Assembly (NCBI RefSeq): GCF_003044565.1 | Contig: NZ_POXG01000003.1 | Coordinates: 326,670-390,669, forward strand | Direction: 5' to 3' | DNA: 64,000 nucleotides | DNA from: Neisseria sicca | Lineage (GTDB): Bacteria > Pseudomonadota > Gammaproteobacteria > Burkholderiales > Neisseriaceae | Shown: piece after piece, positions 1-7,936 of the stretch | Layout of the letters: each line of letters opens with the position of its first letter | How positions within the stretch are numbered: the stretch's first letter is position 1 | Translations under genes and position numbers: made by a program | Notes under the pieces: model-generated | What the model was told of the DNA's origin: nothing | What the model saw: only the letters and a program-made list of their open reading frames with translations | Databases searched by the model: none

Positions 1-163
1 ACGCGATACTGCCGCCGAAGGCAGTATTTTTATGATTGCGGTTGGGGGCGTGGGGCGCGAAAAGTACGGTTTGTTCCGCCGTAGTTTCCAAGACGCTTAG
101 ATCGAGCAGGGCGGTCGCAGGGATGTGGGTATGCAGGAAATCTTGCAGGGTTTCGGGGTTCAT
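1..163 (-). CDS. Thioesterase (YiiD C-terminal / hotdog family), N-terminal part
   Basis: The gene starts at an ATG at 163 and runs off the left edge after 54 codons. The peptide begins MNPETLQDFL and ends in HKNTAFGGSIA. The 'N-H-x-N-T-A-F-G-G-S' stretch is the signature of the YiiD C-terminal hotdog thioesterase family, usually about 150 residues long. No function is known beyond probable acyl-thioester hydrolysis. An uptake sequence lies just upstream (about 181-191). It is on the same strand as the carbonic anhydrase gene and 83 bp downstream of it, so co-transcription is possible. Confidence 0.6.
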   Translation of the reverse strand, partial: MNPETLQDFLHTHIPATALLDLSVLETTAEQTVLFAPHAPNRNHKNTAFGGSIA

Positions 164-246
164 GGTCGGTATCGGGATGGGTCGTCTGAAAATCGGGAGC
201 AGACAGCGAAGCCCCATCAATTATAGCGATAGGGCGCGCAGAGGGC

Positions 247-783
247 TTATTTTGACTGCTTGTGCTGTCCTGCCAACCGCACATAATGCGCGGACGAATA
301 TTTCAAAAACTCTTTTTCCTTGTCCGTCAGCGGGCGGACTTGTTTGACGGGCGAACCGACATAAAGATAGCCGCTTTCCAAACGTTTGCGCGGCGGTACC
401 AAGCTGCCAGCGCCTATCATTACGTCGCTTTCGACGACGGCATCGTCCAAAATAGTCGTACCCATGCCGATTAACACACGATCGCCGATACGGCAGCCGT
501 GCAGCATGACTTTGTGTCCGACGGTAACGTCTTCGCCGATGACAAGGGGCGAACCTTCAGGCTTTTCCGCGTTTTTGTGCGAAACGTGCAAGACGCTGCC
601 GTCCTGTACATTGCTGCGCGCGCCGATGCTGATGCTGTTCACATCGCCGCGCAAAACGGCATACGGCCAGACGGATACGTCTTCGGCAAGCGACACTTTG
701 CCGATGATGACCGAAGTTTCATCGATAAGGCAGGACTCATGGACTTGCGGAGTATGGTCTAAGAAGGAGCGGATGGGGTTCAT
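247..783 (-). CDS. Gamma-class carbonic anhydrase-like hexapeptide-repeat protein
   Basis: This 178-aa protein belongs to the YrdA/CaiE/Cam family of left-handed parallel beta-helix trimers that bind zinc and, in the best-studied members, hydrate CO2. Hexapeptide-repeat pattern is seen from about residue 20 to 135. The residues expected of a gamma carbonic anhydrase are present: Arg45 and Asp47 (LRGD), Gln60, and zinc-ligand histidines His66, His90 and His95. A C-terminal helix (about 145-178) closes the trimer, as usual for the family. Length is normal. Catalytic activity cannot be judged from sequence because many members of this clade have unknown substrates. Confidence 0.88.
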   Translation of the reverse strand: MNPIRSFLDHTPQVHESCLIDETSVIIGKVSLAEDVSVWPYAVLRGDVNSISIGARSNVQDGSVLHVSHKNAEKPEGSPLVIGEDVTVGHKVMLHGCRIGDRVLIGMGTTILDDAVVESDVMIGAGSLVPPRKRLESGYLYVGSPVKQVRPLTDKEKEFLKYSSAHYVRLAGQHKQSK

Positions 784-818
784 GCGGTTATTTCCTTTGT
801 AAGCAGGGTTTGTTTTAA

Positions 819-862
819 GAGGTCGTCTGAAACGGATTTCAAGCTTTTCAGACGACCTTTTT
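819..862 (-). terminator. Inverted uptake-sequence pair, probable terminator
   Basis: AAGAGGTCGTCTGAAA faces TTTTCAGACGACCTTTTT across a short loop. The pair of uptake sequences forms a 12-bp stem with A/T runs at both ends, the standard neisserial terminator. It lies between the 913-1254 gene and the carbonic anhydrase gene, both on the minus strand. Confidence 0.75.
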
Positions 863-912
863 AAATGTTGGGTCTTCGACTCAAACTAACTTTGTGAATA
901 ATGATCAAAAAA

Positions 913-1254
913 TCAAGTTTGATTTATGGTCCTACTTTCAATCAATTTTCTCCATTGATATAAAAGGGACAAAAAGTATCCAAAGTCATAAATGGTCACA
1001 TCCATTTCAGTAAATTCGTTAAAAATATTTATCTTATCTTTTGTTATGGAAATTGTGTGTGCATTACCCGTACCTTCCCAAATTTCTATTTTACCGTTTT
1101 GGACTTGACTAATATTGTCTATTATTAAATCAACAGTATTTGCTACTCCCATAACATCTTCTTCCAGAAAATCTGCAATCATTTCATCAGATGATTTTAA
1201 ATTTTTACGTTCAACCTTGCATATGTTATTGCTATCTATATAAAAATACATCAT
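913..1254 (-). CDS. Uncharacterised 113-aa protein
   Basis: An intact AT-rich frame (start ATG at 1254, a second in-frame ATG next to it) coding for a soluble, acidic, mostly alpha/beta protein with no signal peptide or membrane segment. I recognise no family. Composition is clearly lower in GC than the neighbouring housekeeping genes and no uptake sequence lies inside it, so it may have been acquired. Small acidic orphan genes paired like this one and the next (1459-1956) are often immunity proteins of contact-dependent or polymorphic toxins, but no toxin gene is in the window, so this is speculation. Confidence 0.6.
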   Translation of the reverse strand: MMYFYIDSNNICKVERKNLKSSDEMIADFLEEDVMGVANTVDLIIDNISQVQNGKIEIWEGTGNAHTISITKDKINIFNEFTEMDVTIYDFGYFLSLLYQWRKLIESRTINQT

Positions 1255-1458
1255 AGGCGCTTTTAATTTCAGAAATTATTCGGTTTCGAGACCCTGTTTT
1301 AGAATAAATGATGAAGGTGCCGTTTATTTAATCTATTTTCTTTTTACAGAATCAAAAATTTCAATATTTCCTATAGATTTGAACTTTTCAGACGACCTTT
1401 TCAAGCCCACCCATACACATGAATTAAGATTTCAAACGGGGTACAGTTTTCTCATCAT

Positions 1459-1956
1459 TTATTCATTGGAAAAAATGATCATTTTCCCTTCCGGATAATC
1501 TCCTTTCCAACCACAAGGGAGACCGTTATGTTGGTAAACATATAAGATATCTTTCCAAATCTCCGGTATATAGTTATTGGCGTAACAATTCAATAAAATC
1601 CTCATATTGTCAGGCATTGTTTCTTCCAGTAGGTTTACTACCCCCTCTATCGTGAGCTTTTTATCTGCACCATGAAAATCCTTATCTAGGGCTCCCAGGC
1701 AATTGGTATTAATTAATTTAGCACCAATCAAGTAGTGCCAATCGAAATCCTCCAAGCCCGAGAATTGCTGAGTATCTATAATCTCCTCCCACTCATCCCA
1801 TTCGTCGCCTAACAGATATCTGGCTTCCTCCGGAGAGGTGGTAACGATAAACTTTTCACGATCTCCATCATAAGGACGGGAAAAGAAACTGTCTGATGAC
1901 AAAAAATCAACCACGGGTTGCGCCGATTCAAGTATTTGGTTCCAAGTCTTTTTCAT
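1459..1956 (-). CDS. Uncharacterised 165-aa acidic protein
   Basis: Starts with MKKTWNQILE at 1956, preceded by a weak AAGG. The protein is acidic and rich in Trp and Tyr (WDEWEE about residue 55; DFDWHYLIGAK about 75), without signal peptide or transmembrane segment. No family recognised. It is the upstream partner of the 913-1254 gene on the same strand, separated by 204 bp that contain only one uptake sequence (about 1387-1402). Low GC suggests an accessory origin. Possible immunity-type protein, with low certainty. Confidence 0.6.
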   Translation of the reverse strand: MKKTWNQILESAQPVVDFLSSDSFFSRPYDGDREKFIVTTSPEEARYLLGDEWDEWEEIIDTQQFSGLEDFDWHYLIGAKLINTNCLGALDKDFHGADKKLTIEGVVNLLEETMPDNMRILLNCYANNYIPEIWKDILYVYQHNGLPCGWKGDYPEGKMIIFSNE

Positions 1957-2079
1957 TGTTGATTGCCTTTTAATTCAAATTTTACAAGCACCAAGCCCGG
2001 GAATATTTGTTTACGGGGCGCGGGCGAGATGAAAAATATTCGGTTTATATTATCTATCTGTCTTCGGGCTGACAACTGT

Positions 2080-2235
2080 TATAGTGGATTAACTTTAAAC
2101 CAGTACGTCATTGCCTCGCCTTAGCTCAAAGAGAACGATTCTCTAAGGTGCTGAAGCACCAAGTGAATCGGTTCCGTACTATTTGTACTGTCTGCGGCTT
2201 CGTTGCCTTGTCCTGATTTTTGTTAATCCACTATA
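2080..2235. repeat. Correia element (long form, 156 bp)
   Basis: Bounded by TATAGTGGATTAAC and its inverted copy GTTAATCCACTATA. The interior has GTACTGTCTGCGGCTTCG and the roughly 50-bp internal block GAGAACGATTCTCTAAGG that distinguishes the long form. These Neisseria MITE-like elements are known to carry promoter activity in their ends and to be RNase III substrates when transcribed. This copy lies between cls and the 1459-1956 gene. Confidence 0.93.
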
Positions 2236-2245
2236 TCCAAACAAA

Positions 2246-2287
2246 AGGGTCGTCTGAAAAGGGTTTCAAGCTTTTCAGACGACCTTT
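2246..2287 (-). terminator. Inverted uptake-sequence pair after cls
   Basis: AAAAGGGTCGTCTGAAAAG and CTTTTCAGACGACCTTT form a 12-bp or longer stem 26 bp downstream of the cls stop codon. Confidence 0.8.
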
Positions 2288-2312
2288 GGTCTTGTACGAA
2301 CGGTAAGCCTGC

Positions 2313-3806
2313 CTATAACAGCGGACTCATCAGGCGGACGGTGTTTTCAATCAACCCGCGGAATTTGGAGCGTTGCTGCCATGCTTTGACGGTGATGTAG
2401 CTGCTGTTTTTGAGGTAGTCGCGTTGCAGGTTGCAGATTTGTTTGGTGATGTCGCGGTCGTAGATGGCGAGGCTGATTTCGAGGTTGAGGAAGAAGCTGC
2501 GCATGTCCATGTTGACCGTGCCGAAGAGGGCGTAGTCTTCGTCTATGGTCATGGTTTTGGCGTGTAGAAGTCCGCCTTTGAACATGGCGATTTTGACGCC
2601 TGCGTCGAGCAGCATGGGGTAGTAGGCGCGGGAGGCGTAGCGCACCATGAAGGAATCGACTTTATCGGGCAGAATCAGGGTAACTTTGACGCCGCGTTTG
2701 GCGGCGATGGTCAATGCCATCAGTAGGGGTTCGTCGGGGACAAAATAGGGGGTGGTGATGGTGATTTGTTTGGTGGCGGCGTAAATCGCGCTGATGATGG
2801 TTTCGTAAATGACGTGGCTGCCTTGTTCGGGCGCGGAGGGGATGACTTGGGCGACGATGTCGCCCTGCTGCATTTTTTCGGGAAGGATTTCGGGAATGCG
2901 CTCTTGCGCCTGTGTCAGATATTGTTGTACGCCTTCGAGGTTTTCGTCGGTTTCGACGGCGAGGTCGGCAAAGAAGACGGCGGAGAGTTCGAGTACCATC
3001 GGGCCGGTGCAGCGCATCATGACGTCCACCCATTCGCCGACGCCTGAATCTTTTTTGAAGAAGCGGGGATCGACGAGGTTGAAGCTGCCGGTGTAGCCGA
3101 TTTTGCTGTCGATGACGAGGATTTTGCGGTGGTTGCGCAGATCGGTGCGGGTGAAGAAGGTGCGCCAGACGCCGACGGGCAATGAGGCGTGGACTTCTAT
3201 GCCGGCTTCGCACAGGGTTTCTACCCAGCCGCTGTCGAAAAAGCGGCTGCTGCCGACGGCATCGGCAAGGATGGCGCAATCCAAACCTCTGTCGGCGGCG
3301 GCGAGGAGTTCGTTTAACAGTTCTTCTATCCTGCCTTCAGGTTCGATGATGTAGAAGGCGAGCATGCAGGAATGGCGGGCGGCGCGGATGTCGGCAAGCA
3401 TGGTGTCGATGATTTCATCGGTGGTGGACAGCAGCGTCATGGCGTTGTTGCGCGTTGCGCCCAGTCCCGTTCCTTTGGCGGCGACTCTGCTGATGCCGTG
3501 ATAACGGGATTTGACGTTGTCGCCGACACCGAGGTAGATCTCGGAGAGGTAGCTTTCGGCAAAGCTTTGGTAGAAGCGGTTCATCTCGCCCGTGCGCTTT
3601 GCCCGCGCCGTGCCGAGTCGGGGTTCGCCGATAAGCAGGTAGGCGATGGTACCAAAGACGGGGAATAGGAAGAGGATAATCAGCCAGGCGAAGGTGGAGC
3701 CGATGTTTTTTTGTTTGTACAACACTCGCAAGACGCAGCCGAGTGCGGCGCAGGTGTGGGCGAAAATGAAGATTTCTGTCCAGGTGATGTCTTTTAGAAA
3801 AGTCAT
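2313..3806 (-). CDS. cls: Cardiolipin synthase (phospholipase D superfamily)
   Basis: This 497-aa membrane-anchored enzyme condenses two phosphatidylglycerol molecules to cardiolipin and glycerol. Two N-terminal transmembrane helices (about 10-28 and 38-58) precede a conserved cytoplasmic region and two HKD (HxKxxxxD) catalytic motifs at His226-Lys228-Asp233 and His415-Lys417-Asp422, each followed by the expected GS/GT-x-N. The length fits bacterial ClsA. It is a single-gene unit with an uptake-sequence terminator downstream and a Correia element 37 bp upstream of its start, which could affect expression. Confidence 0.93.
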   Translation of the reverse strand: MTFLKDITWTEIFIFAHTCAALGCVLRVLYKQKNIGSTFAWLIILFLFPVFGTIAYLLIGEPRLGTARAKRTGEMNRFYQSFAESYLSEIYLGVGDNVKSRYHGISRVAAKGTGLGATRNNAMTLLSTTDEIIDTMLADIRAARHSCMLAFYIIEPEGRIEELLNELLAAADRGLDCAILADAVGSSRFFDSGWVETLCEAGIEVHASLPVGVWRTFFTRTDLRNHRKILVIDSKIGYTGSFNLVDPRFFKKDSGVGEWVDVMMRCTGPMVLELSAVFFADLAVETDENLEGVQQYLTQAQERIPEILPEKMQQGDIVAQVIPSAPEQGSHVIYETIISAIYAATKQITITTPYFVPDEPLLMALTIAAKRGVKVTLILPDKVDSFMVRYASRAYYPMLLDAGVKIAMFKGGLLHAKTMTIDEDYALFGTVNMDMRSFFLNLEISLAIYDRDITKQICNLQRDYLKNSSYITVKAWQQRSKFRGLIENTVRLMSPLL

Positions 3807-3842
3807 GTTCGATAGGCGGTGGAGGAATGGCGGGAGCGGATG

Positions 3843-3998
3843 TATAGTGGATTAACAAAAATCAGGACAAGGCGACGAAGCCGCAGACAGTACAGATAGT
3901 ACGGAACCGATTCACTTGGTGCTTCAGTACCTTAGAGAATCGTTCTCTTTGAGCTAAGGCGAGGCAACGCCGTACTGGTTTAAAGTTAATCCACTATA
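3843..3998. repeat. Correia element (long form, 156 bp)
   Basis: Same inverted ends and internal block as the copy at 2080-2235, in the opposite orientation. The two long copies flank the cls gene in inverted orientation, so recombination between them could invert it. This copy lies 37 bp upstream of the cls start codon. Confidence 0.93.
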
Positions 3999-4049
3999 TT
4001 TTTGAATCTGACTGGTTTGAGACGGTAAGGTTCAGATGATGAGTATATA

Positions 4050-4139
4050 CAAAGGTCGTCTGAAAAACGAGTTTACACCGATAAGCGGGTATTTTTCTTT
4101 TTAGCGAAACTCGCTGCGCTCGTTTTCAGACGACCTTTT
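4050..4139 (-). terminator. Long uptake-sequence hairpin after the PAP2 gene
   Basis: AAAGGTCGTCTGAAAAACGAG pairs with CTCGTTTTCAGACGACCTTT. The stem is extended by the shared ACGAG and the loop is about 45 nt. It lies downstream of the minus-strand PAP2 gene. Confidence 0.65.
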
Positions 4140-4167
4140 AGGTTTTGTTTTTACGGGCTTGGGTGCG

Positions 4168-4758
4168 TCAAAGCACTAAAAGATACAGCCAGTAGGCAAA
4201 GCCGCCCAATGCCGCGCCTGCGGGCAGGTCAATCAGGTAATGCTGTTTGGTAAAGATGCAGGACAGGGCAATCAATACGGGAAAGAGGAACGCGGCGGCA
4301 CCCAAAGTCGGCAGCGCGTGCAGGGCGGTCAACATGGCGACGGAAACGTGCATACTGGGGAAGCAGTTGCTGGCTTGGTCGAACTTTTGAACAAATTGTA
4401 AAAACCATTCAGACGGTGTTTTGCCGGTATTGATGCTGCGCCAATGCGGCGGAGTGGAAACGGGAAACAGCCAGAAGAACAGCATTTGCATAAACAGCAA
4501 CATCAGGAAGCTGAACGCCATCATGTTGAAATGACGGTGGTCGGTGGCGATGATGTTGAGGTAGAGGATGGCGGGGTAGTAAAGGAAGCTGTATATCCAC
4601 GACCAACGCGGGCGGAAAGGGATTTTTTCGTCTATTGGGGAATTCCAAATAATCTCTTTGCGCAAGGGGTGGCGTTGGGTATAGAAGTAAAATTGATAAG
4701 CGCCGATAATCATCACGCCGCTCAATATCAGATTGACGAAATAGTCTTGAAAACTCAT
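4168..4758 (-). CDS. PAP2-family membrane phosphatase
   Basis: A 196-aa polytopic inner-membrane protein with about five hydrophobic segments. It shows the second and third motifs of the PAP2/acid phosphatase superfamily: PSMH (134-137) and the 'F-T-K-Q-H-Y-L-I-D-L-P-A-G' stretch with catalytic His173 and Asp177. The first KxxxxxxRP motif is not clear, as in several inositolphosphotransferase-like members. Likely a lipid-phosphate or prenyl-phosphate phosphatase; the substrate cannot be assigned. Its proximity to cardiolipin synthase suggests, but does not prove, a phospholipid role. Confidence 0.85.
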   Translation of the reverse strand: MSFQDYFVNLILSGVMIIGAYQFYFYTQRHPLRKEIIWNSPIDEKIPFRPRWSWIYSFLYYPAILYLNIIATDHRHFNMMAFSFLMLLFMQMLFFWLFPVSTPPHWRSINTGKTPSEWFLQFVQKFDQASNCFPSMHVSVAMLTALHALPTLGAAAFLFPVLIALSCIFTKQHYLIDLPAGAALGGFAYWLYLLVL

Positions 4759-4950
4759 GTATGTGTTCCTAGAGGGGCTGTTGACAGCCCCTAAAAAAGT
4801 GGGTTTTATTGAAATTGGAATGGTAGTTTTGAAAGAACGTTATCATACCCACCTTTTGAAATATGTGAAATCAATCTGATTTGATTTTGGTAAATATGCA
4901 GTCGATTAAATAGAAAATGTCTTATTTTTACTTTTAACCTAACGCAAAAC

Positions 4951-5006
4951 AAAAGGTCGTCTGAAACCAAAACTGCTCAAGAAGCTTGGTTTCAGACGAC
5001 CTTTTA
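4951..5006 (-). terminator. Uptake-sequence hairpin after hemE
   Basis: AAAAGGTCGTCTGAAACCAA and TTGGTTTCAGACGACCTTTT make a 20-bp stem 15 bp downstream of the hemE stop codon. Confidence 0.85.
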
Positions 5007-5020
5007 CGTTACGCGCTCAA

Positions 5021-6082
5021 TCAGGCGTGATATTGGCGCGACAGTTCGTGTACGGTATCGACTAAGATTTTGGCGTGTTCGGGGTCGGCGTGTTGGTTGA
5101 TGCCGTGTCCGAGGTTGAAGACATGGCCGCTGCCGTGCCCGTAGTCGGCTAGGATGCGCGCGACTTCGGTGCGGATGGATTCGGGCGTGCCGAAGAGGGC
5201 AAACGGGTCGAAGTTACCTTGCAGGGCGACTTGGTTGCCGACGCGGCGGCGTGCTTCGCCGATGTTGCACGTCCAGTCCAAGCCTAATGCGTCTGCGCCG
5301 ATTTCCGCCATGCTTTCCAGCCACAGTCCTCCGCCTTTGGCAAACACGATGACGGGAACGCGTCTGCCTTCGCTTTCGCGTTTCAATCCGGCAACGATTT
5401 GGCGGATGTATTTGAGGCTGAATTCTTTAAACGCCGCGTCGCTCAGGACGCCGCCCCAAGTGTCGAAAATCTGCACAGCCTGCGCACCCGCGTCGATTTG
5501 GGCGTTGAGGTAGGCGGTAACGGCTTGGGCGTTGGTGTCGAGGATTTTGTGCAGCAAATCGGGGTGCGAGTACATCATGGTTTTGATGGTGCGGAATTCT
5601 TTGCTGCTGCCGCCTTCGACCATGTAGCAGGCGAGCGTGAACGGGCTGCCGGAGAAACCGATAAGCGGTACGCGACCGTCCAATGCTTTACGGATGGAAG
5701 TTACCGCGTCGAAAACGTATTGCAGTTTTTCCATATCGGGAACTTGCAGCTTGGTAATGTCGGCTTCGTGTTGCAAGGCGCGTTCGAATTTCGGGCCTTC
5801 GCCTTCGGCAAAATACAGTCCCAAGCCCATTGCGTCGGGAACGGTCAGGATGTCGGAGAACAGAATCGCCGCGTCCAAATCGAAGCGTTCTAAGGGCTGG
5901 ATGGTGACTTCCGTTGCCAATTCGGTGTTTTTACACAAATCGAGGAAGCTGCCCGCTTTCGCGCGCGTGGCTTTGTATTCGGGCAGATAACGCCCCGCCT
6001 GACGCATCATCCAAATCGGCGTGTATTCGACGGGCTGTTTGAGCAGGGCGCGGAGAAAAGTGTCGTTTTTCAAAGAGGTCAT
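5021..6082 (-). CDS. hemE: Uroporphyrinogen decarboxylase
   Basis: This 353-aa cytoplasmic enzyme converts uroporphyrinogen III to coproporphyrinogen III by four decarboxylations in heme synthesis. It shows the N-terminal [10 protein letters not shown] motif (Arg side chains bind substrate carboxylates), the FSDILT motif with the catalytic Asp, and a conserved C-terminal [15 protein letters not shown] segment. Length is normal. It is monocistronic here: hemD-hemX-hemY follow 630 bp upstream on the same strand but are separated by an uptake-sequence hairpin and an unrelated small gene. Confidence 0.96.
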   Translation of the reverse strand: MTSLKNDTFLRALLKQPVEYTPIWMMRQAGRYLPEYKATRAKAGSFLDLCKNTELATEVTIQPLERFDLDAAILFSDILTVPDAMGLGLYFAEGEGPKFERALQHEADITKLQVPDMEKLQYVFDAVTSIRKALDGRVPLIGFSGSPFTLACYMVEGGSSKEFRTIKTMMYSHPDLLHKILDTNAQAVTAYLNAQIDAGAQAVQIFDTWGGVLSDAAFKEFSLKYIRQIVAGLKRESEGRRVPVIVFAKGGGLWLESMAEIGADALGLDWTCNIGEARRRVGNQVALQGNFDPFALFGTPESIRTEVARILADYGHGSGHVFNLGHGINQHADPEHAKILVDTVHELSRQYHA

Positions 6083-6122
6083 GTGGGGCTTTCAGTTTGT
6101 TTGTAAAACAGGGAAGGAAAAC

Positions 6123-6174
6123 GGTTTTCAGACGACCTTTGCGGCGGTTTTCGCAATGAAAGGTCGTCTGAAAA
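6123..6174 (-). terminator. Inverted uptake-sequence pair upstream of hemE
   Basis: TTTTCAGACGACCTTT faces AAAGGTCGTCTGAAAA. It lies between hemE and the 6239-6679 gene, both on the minus strand, and probably ends the latter's transcript. Confidence 0.6.
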
Positions 6175-6238
6175 GGGGGGAGACGAACATATTTATCTAG
6201 GGACAATCATCAGTAGGTGATTAAACGGCAGCAGCCTT

Positions 6239-6679
6239 TTACGAGGTCTGTATAGCGCGTTTATCTTCGATATGGATAACTTTGAGTTCTTCAGCATCAC
6301 AATCGCGATTAGAACGCCCTTCGATACCGATTTTGAAATCTTCATCCAATCCTTCTTCTTTTAGGACCAGGGTAAAAATTTCGGGATGATGGCATGAAAC
6401 GGCATATCCATCGCCACTGTCTAAAGTGATAATGCCAAAGTCTGCAGATGGTGATCCTGTTTGAACTCTGCCCCATTTGCTTAATATCTCTTTAGCTTGT
6501 TTCGCTAAATCTTTTTCCGGCTCAAGTAAAATGACGCAAGTTCCATTTTCAAAGAGCACCCAAGATTTTTCATCTCCCTTAATGCTCTTTTTCCAAACAT
6601 CAATCAACCTTTGATTATAAGCAGGCGTTCCAATTTCAAATATTTCTTTCTTTGACTTAAAGGAATCTGAAAGTCCCAT
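6239..6679 (-). CDS. Uncharacterised 146-aa protein
   Basis: The start is taken as ATG at 6679, six bases after a good AGGAG, rather than the TTG one codon upstream. The protein is soluble and acidic, with a predicted alpha/beta fold and no signal peptide or membrane segment. I do not recognise the family. It lies 33 bp downstream of hemY on the same strand and could be the last gene of the hemD-hemX-hemY transcript, but nothing in it suggests a role in heme synthesis. The lower GC content suggests an accessory gene. Confidence 0.65.
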   Translation of the reverse strand: MGLSDSFKSKKEIFEIGTPAYNQRLIDVWKKSIKGDEKSWVLFENGTCVILLEPEKDLAKQAKEILSKWGRVQTGSPSADFGIITLDSGDGYAVSCHHPEIFTLVLKEEGLDEDFKIGIEGRSNRDCDAEELKVIHIEDKRAIQTS

Positions 6680-6712
6680 CAAATTCTCCTAGATAAGAGT
6701 GTTTTCCTAAAC

Positions 6713-7936
6713 TCAGCTATGCTGCTCCAACGCTGCGTGGCGTTCTTCTTCGGAGACGGCTTCCAAAACCAACTTCCGTTGTTCCTGAGCTTTTTGCGGT
6801 TGTCCGGTTTCGTCGAGTACACGCGCCAGCATGAGGCGGGCGGCGATGCTCGGTTGCAGGGCGATGCTGGCCTCGAGGTAACTTTGCGCTTTACCCCACA
6901 GGCTACGACCGTAGGCAAGCTGTCCGAGGTACATCAAGAGCGGCGCGTCGTCAGGTTTGTCTTTCAGCCAAGAATCGGCAAGGTCGATGGCTTTTTGCTG
7001 ACCGCGTTCGTTGAAGAAGCGGACGCTTTCGACAAAGGCTTCCAAAAGTTCGGGACGGCGGTTTTGCGGATAATAGTGGCGTACCCATTTGACGGCTTCG
7101 GTATAGAGTCCGAGACGCTCGTATTTTTCGGCAATGGCGACACACAATTCGTCCGCTTTGAGTGCTTCGGGAATGCGTTTCAGACAGGCTTTCAGACGAG
7201 CTGCGTCTGATGCTTCCGCCAACAGGCGGCGGTATGCCCAGCTTTGGTATTGTTCCGCTTCAAAATCGTTTATCGCGCCGGCTTTCATCAGTTTTTCAGA
7301 TTTCGCCAACACATCTTCCGCATCGCCGTGGTCAAAGGCATAACGCAGTTGTAGGCGGGCGAGGCGGGACAGGTTGGGATGGATGCGCGCGGCGGCGTTC
7401 AGATTTTCCAGGGCGGTTGGATAATCGCGGCGGCTGAGTGCGGATTCCGCCAACAACAGATAGCGGGAAAGCTGCTGTTTGTTCGGCAGTTTTTCGATGT
7501 CTTTCAGGTAGTGGTCGCGCAGCTCGAAGTTTTCCATTTGGTCGGCGGCGTGCGCGCCCAACATCAGCGCGAGATTGCGGTTGTCGCCGGCTTCTTTGTT
7601 TTCCAATACTTTGGCGGCTTCTTGCTCCGCTTTTTCAAAGCGGCCTTCAAAAAACGCCAAACCTGCGCTGTTCAAAGCGACGGCTGCCTGACGACCTTTG
7701 CGCGCCGTGCCGAAACGCTGCATACGGGTGGGGATGTTCATCAGGCCGACGATGAATTTGATCAGGAAATACAGGGCAACGACAAAAAGGACCAACCCTA
7801 AGACAAAGGCGTGCAGGTTGACCCGCATCATAACTTGTCCGACGACGATATAGACATTACCCGTGTAAACACCGGAAGTTAGGACGATACCGACTGCGGC
7901 TGCGAATAAAACGACAATCCAGACGACAGCTTTCAT
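6713..7936 (-). CDS. hemY: HemY-like TPR membrane protein
   Basis: A 407-aa protein of the proteobacterial HemY_N family (not protoporphyrinogen oxidase). Two N-terminal transmembrane helices (about 4-24 and 40-62) are followed by alpha-helical TPR repeats filling the rest. The role is unknown; it is nearly always encoded with hemD and hemX. Its ATG overlaps the TGA of hemX (ATGA at 7933-7936), so it is translationally coupled. The order hemD-hemX-hemY matches gammaproteobacteria such as Pseudomonas. Confidence 0.9.
   Translation of the reverse strand: MKAVVWIVVLFAAAVGIVLTSGVYTGNVYIVVGQVMMRVNLHAFVLGLVLFVVALYFLIKFIVGLMNIPTRMQRFGTARKGRQAAVALNSAGLAFFEGRFEKAEQEAAKVLENKEAGDNRNLALMLGAHAADQMENFELRDHYLKDIEKLPNKQQLSRYLLLAESALSRRDYPTALENLNAAARIHPNLSRLARLQLRYAFDHGDAEDVLAKSEKLMKAGAINDFEAEQYQSWAYRRLLAEASDAARLKACLKRIPEALKADELCVAIAEKYERLGLYTEAVKWVRHYYPQNRRPELLEAFVESVRFFNERGQQKAIDLADSWLKDKPDDAPLLMYLGQLAYGRSLWGKAQSYLEASIALQPSIAARLMLARVLDETGQPQKAQEQRKLVLEAVSEEERHAALEQHS

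Noticed and set aside
8..30. Hairpin ACTGCC-GCCGAA-GGCAGT followed by ATTTTT at the left edge, looking like a terminator
   Set aside because: It lies inside the thioesterase reading frame (AFGGS motif) and is coding sequence.
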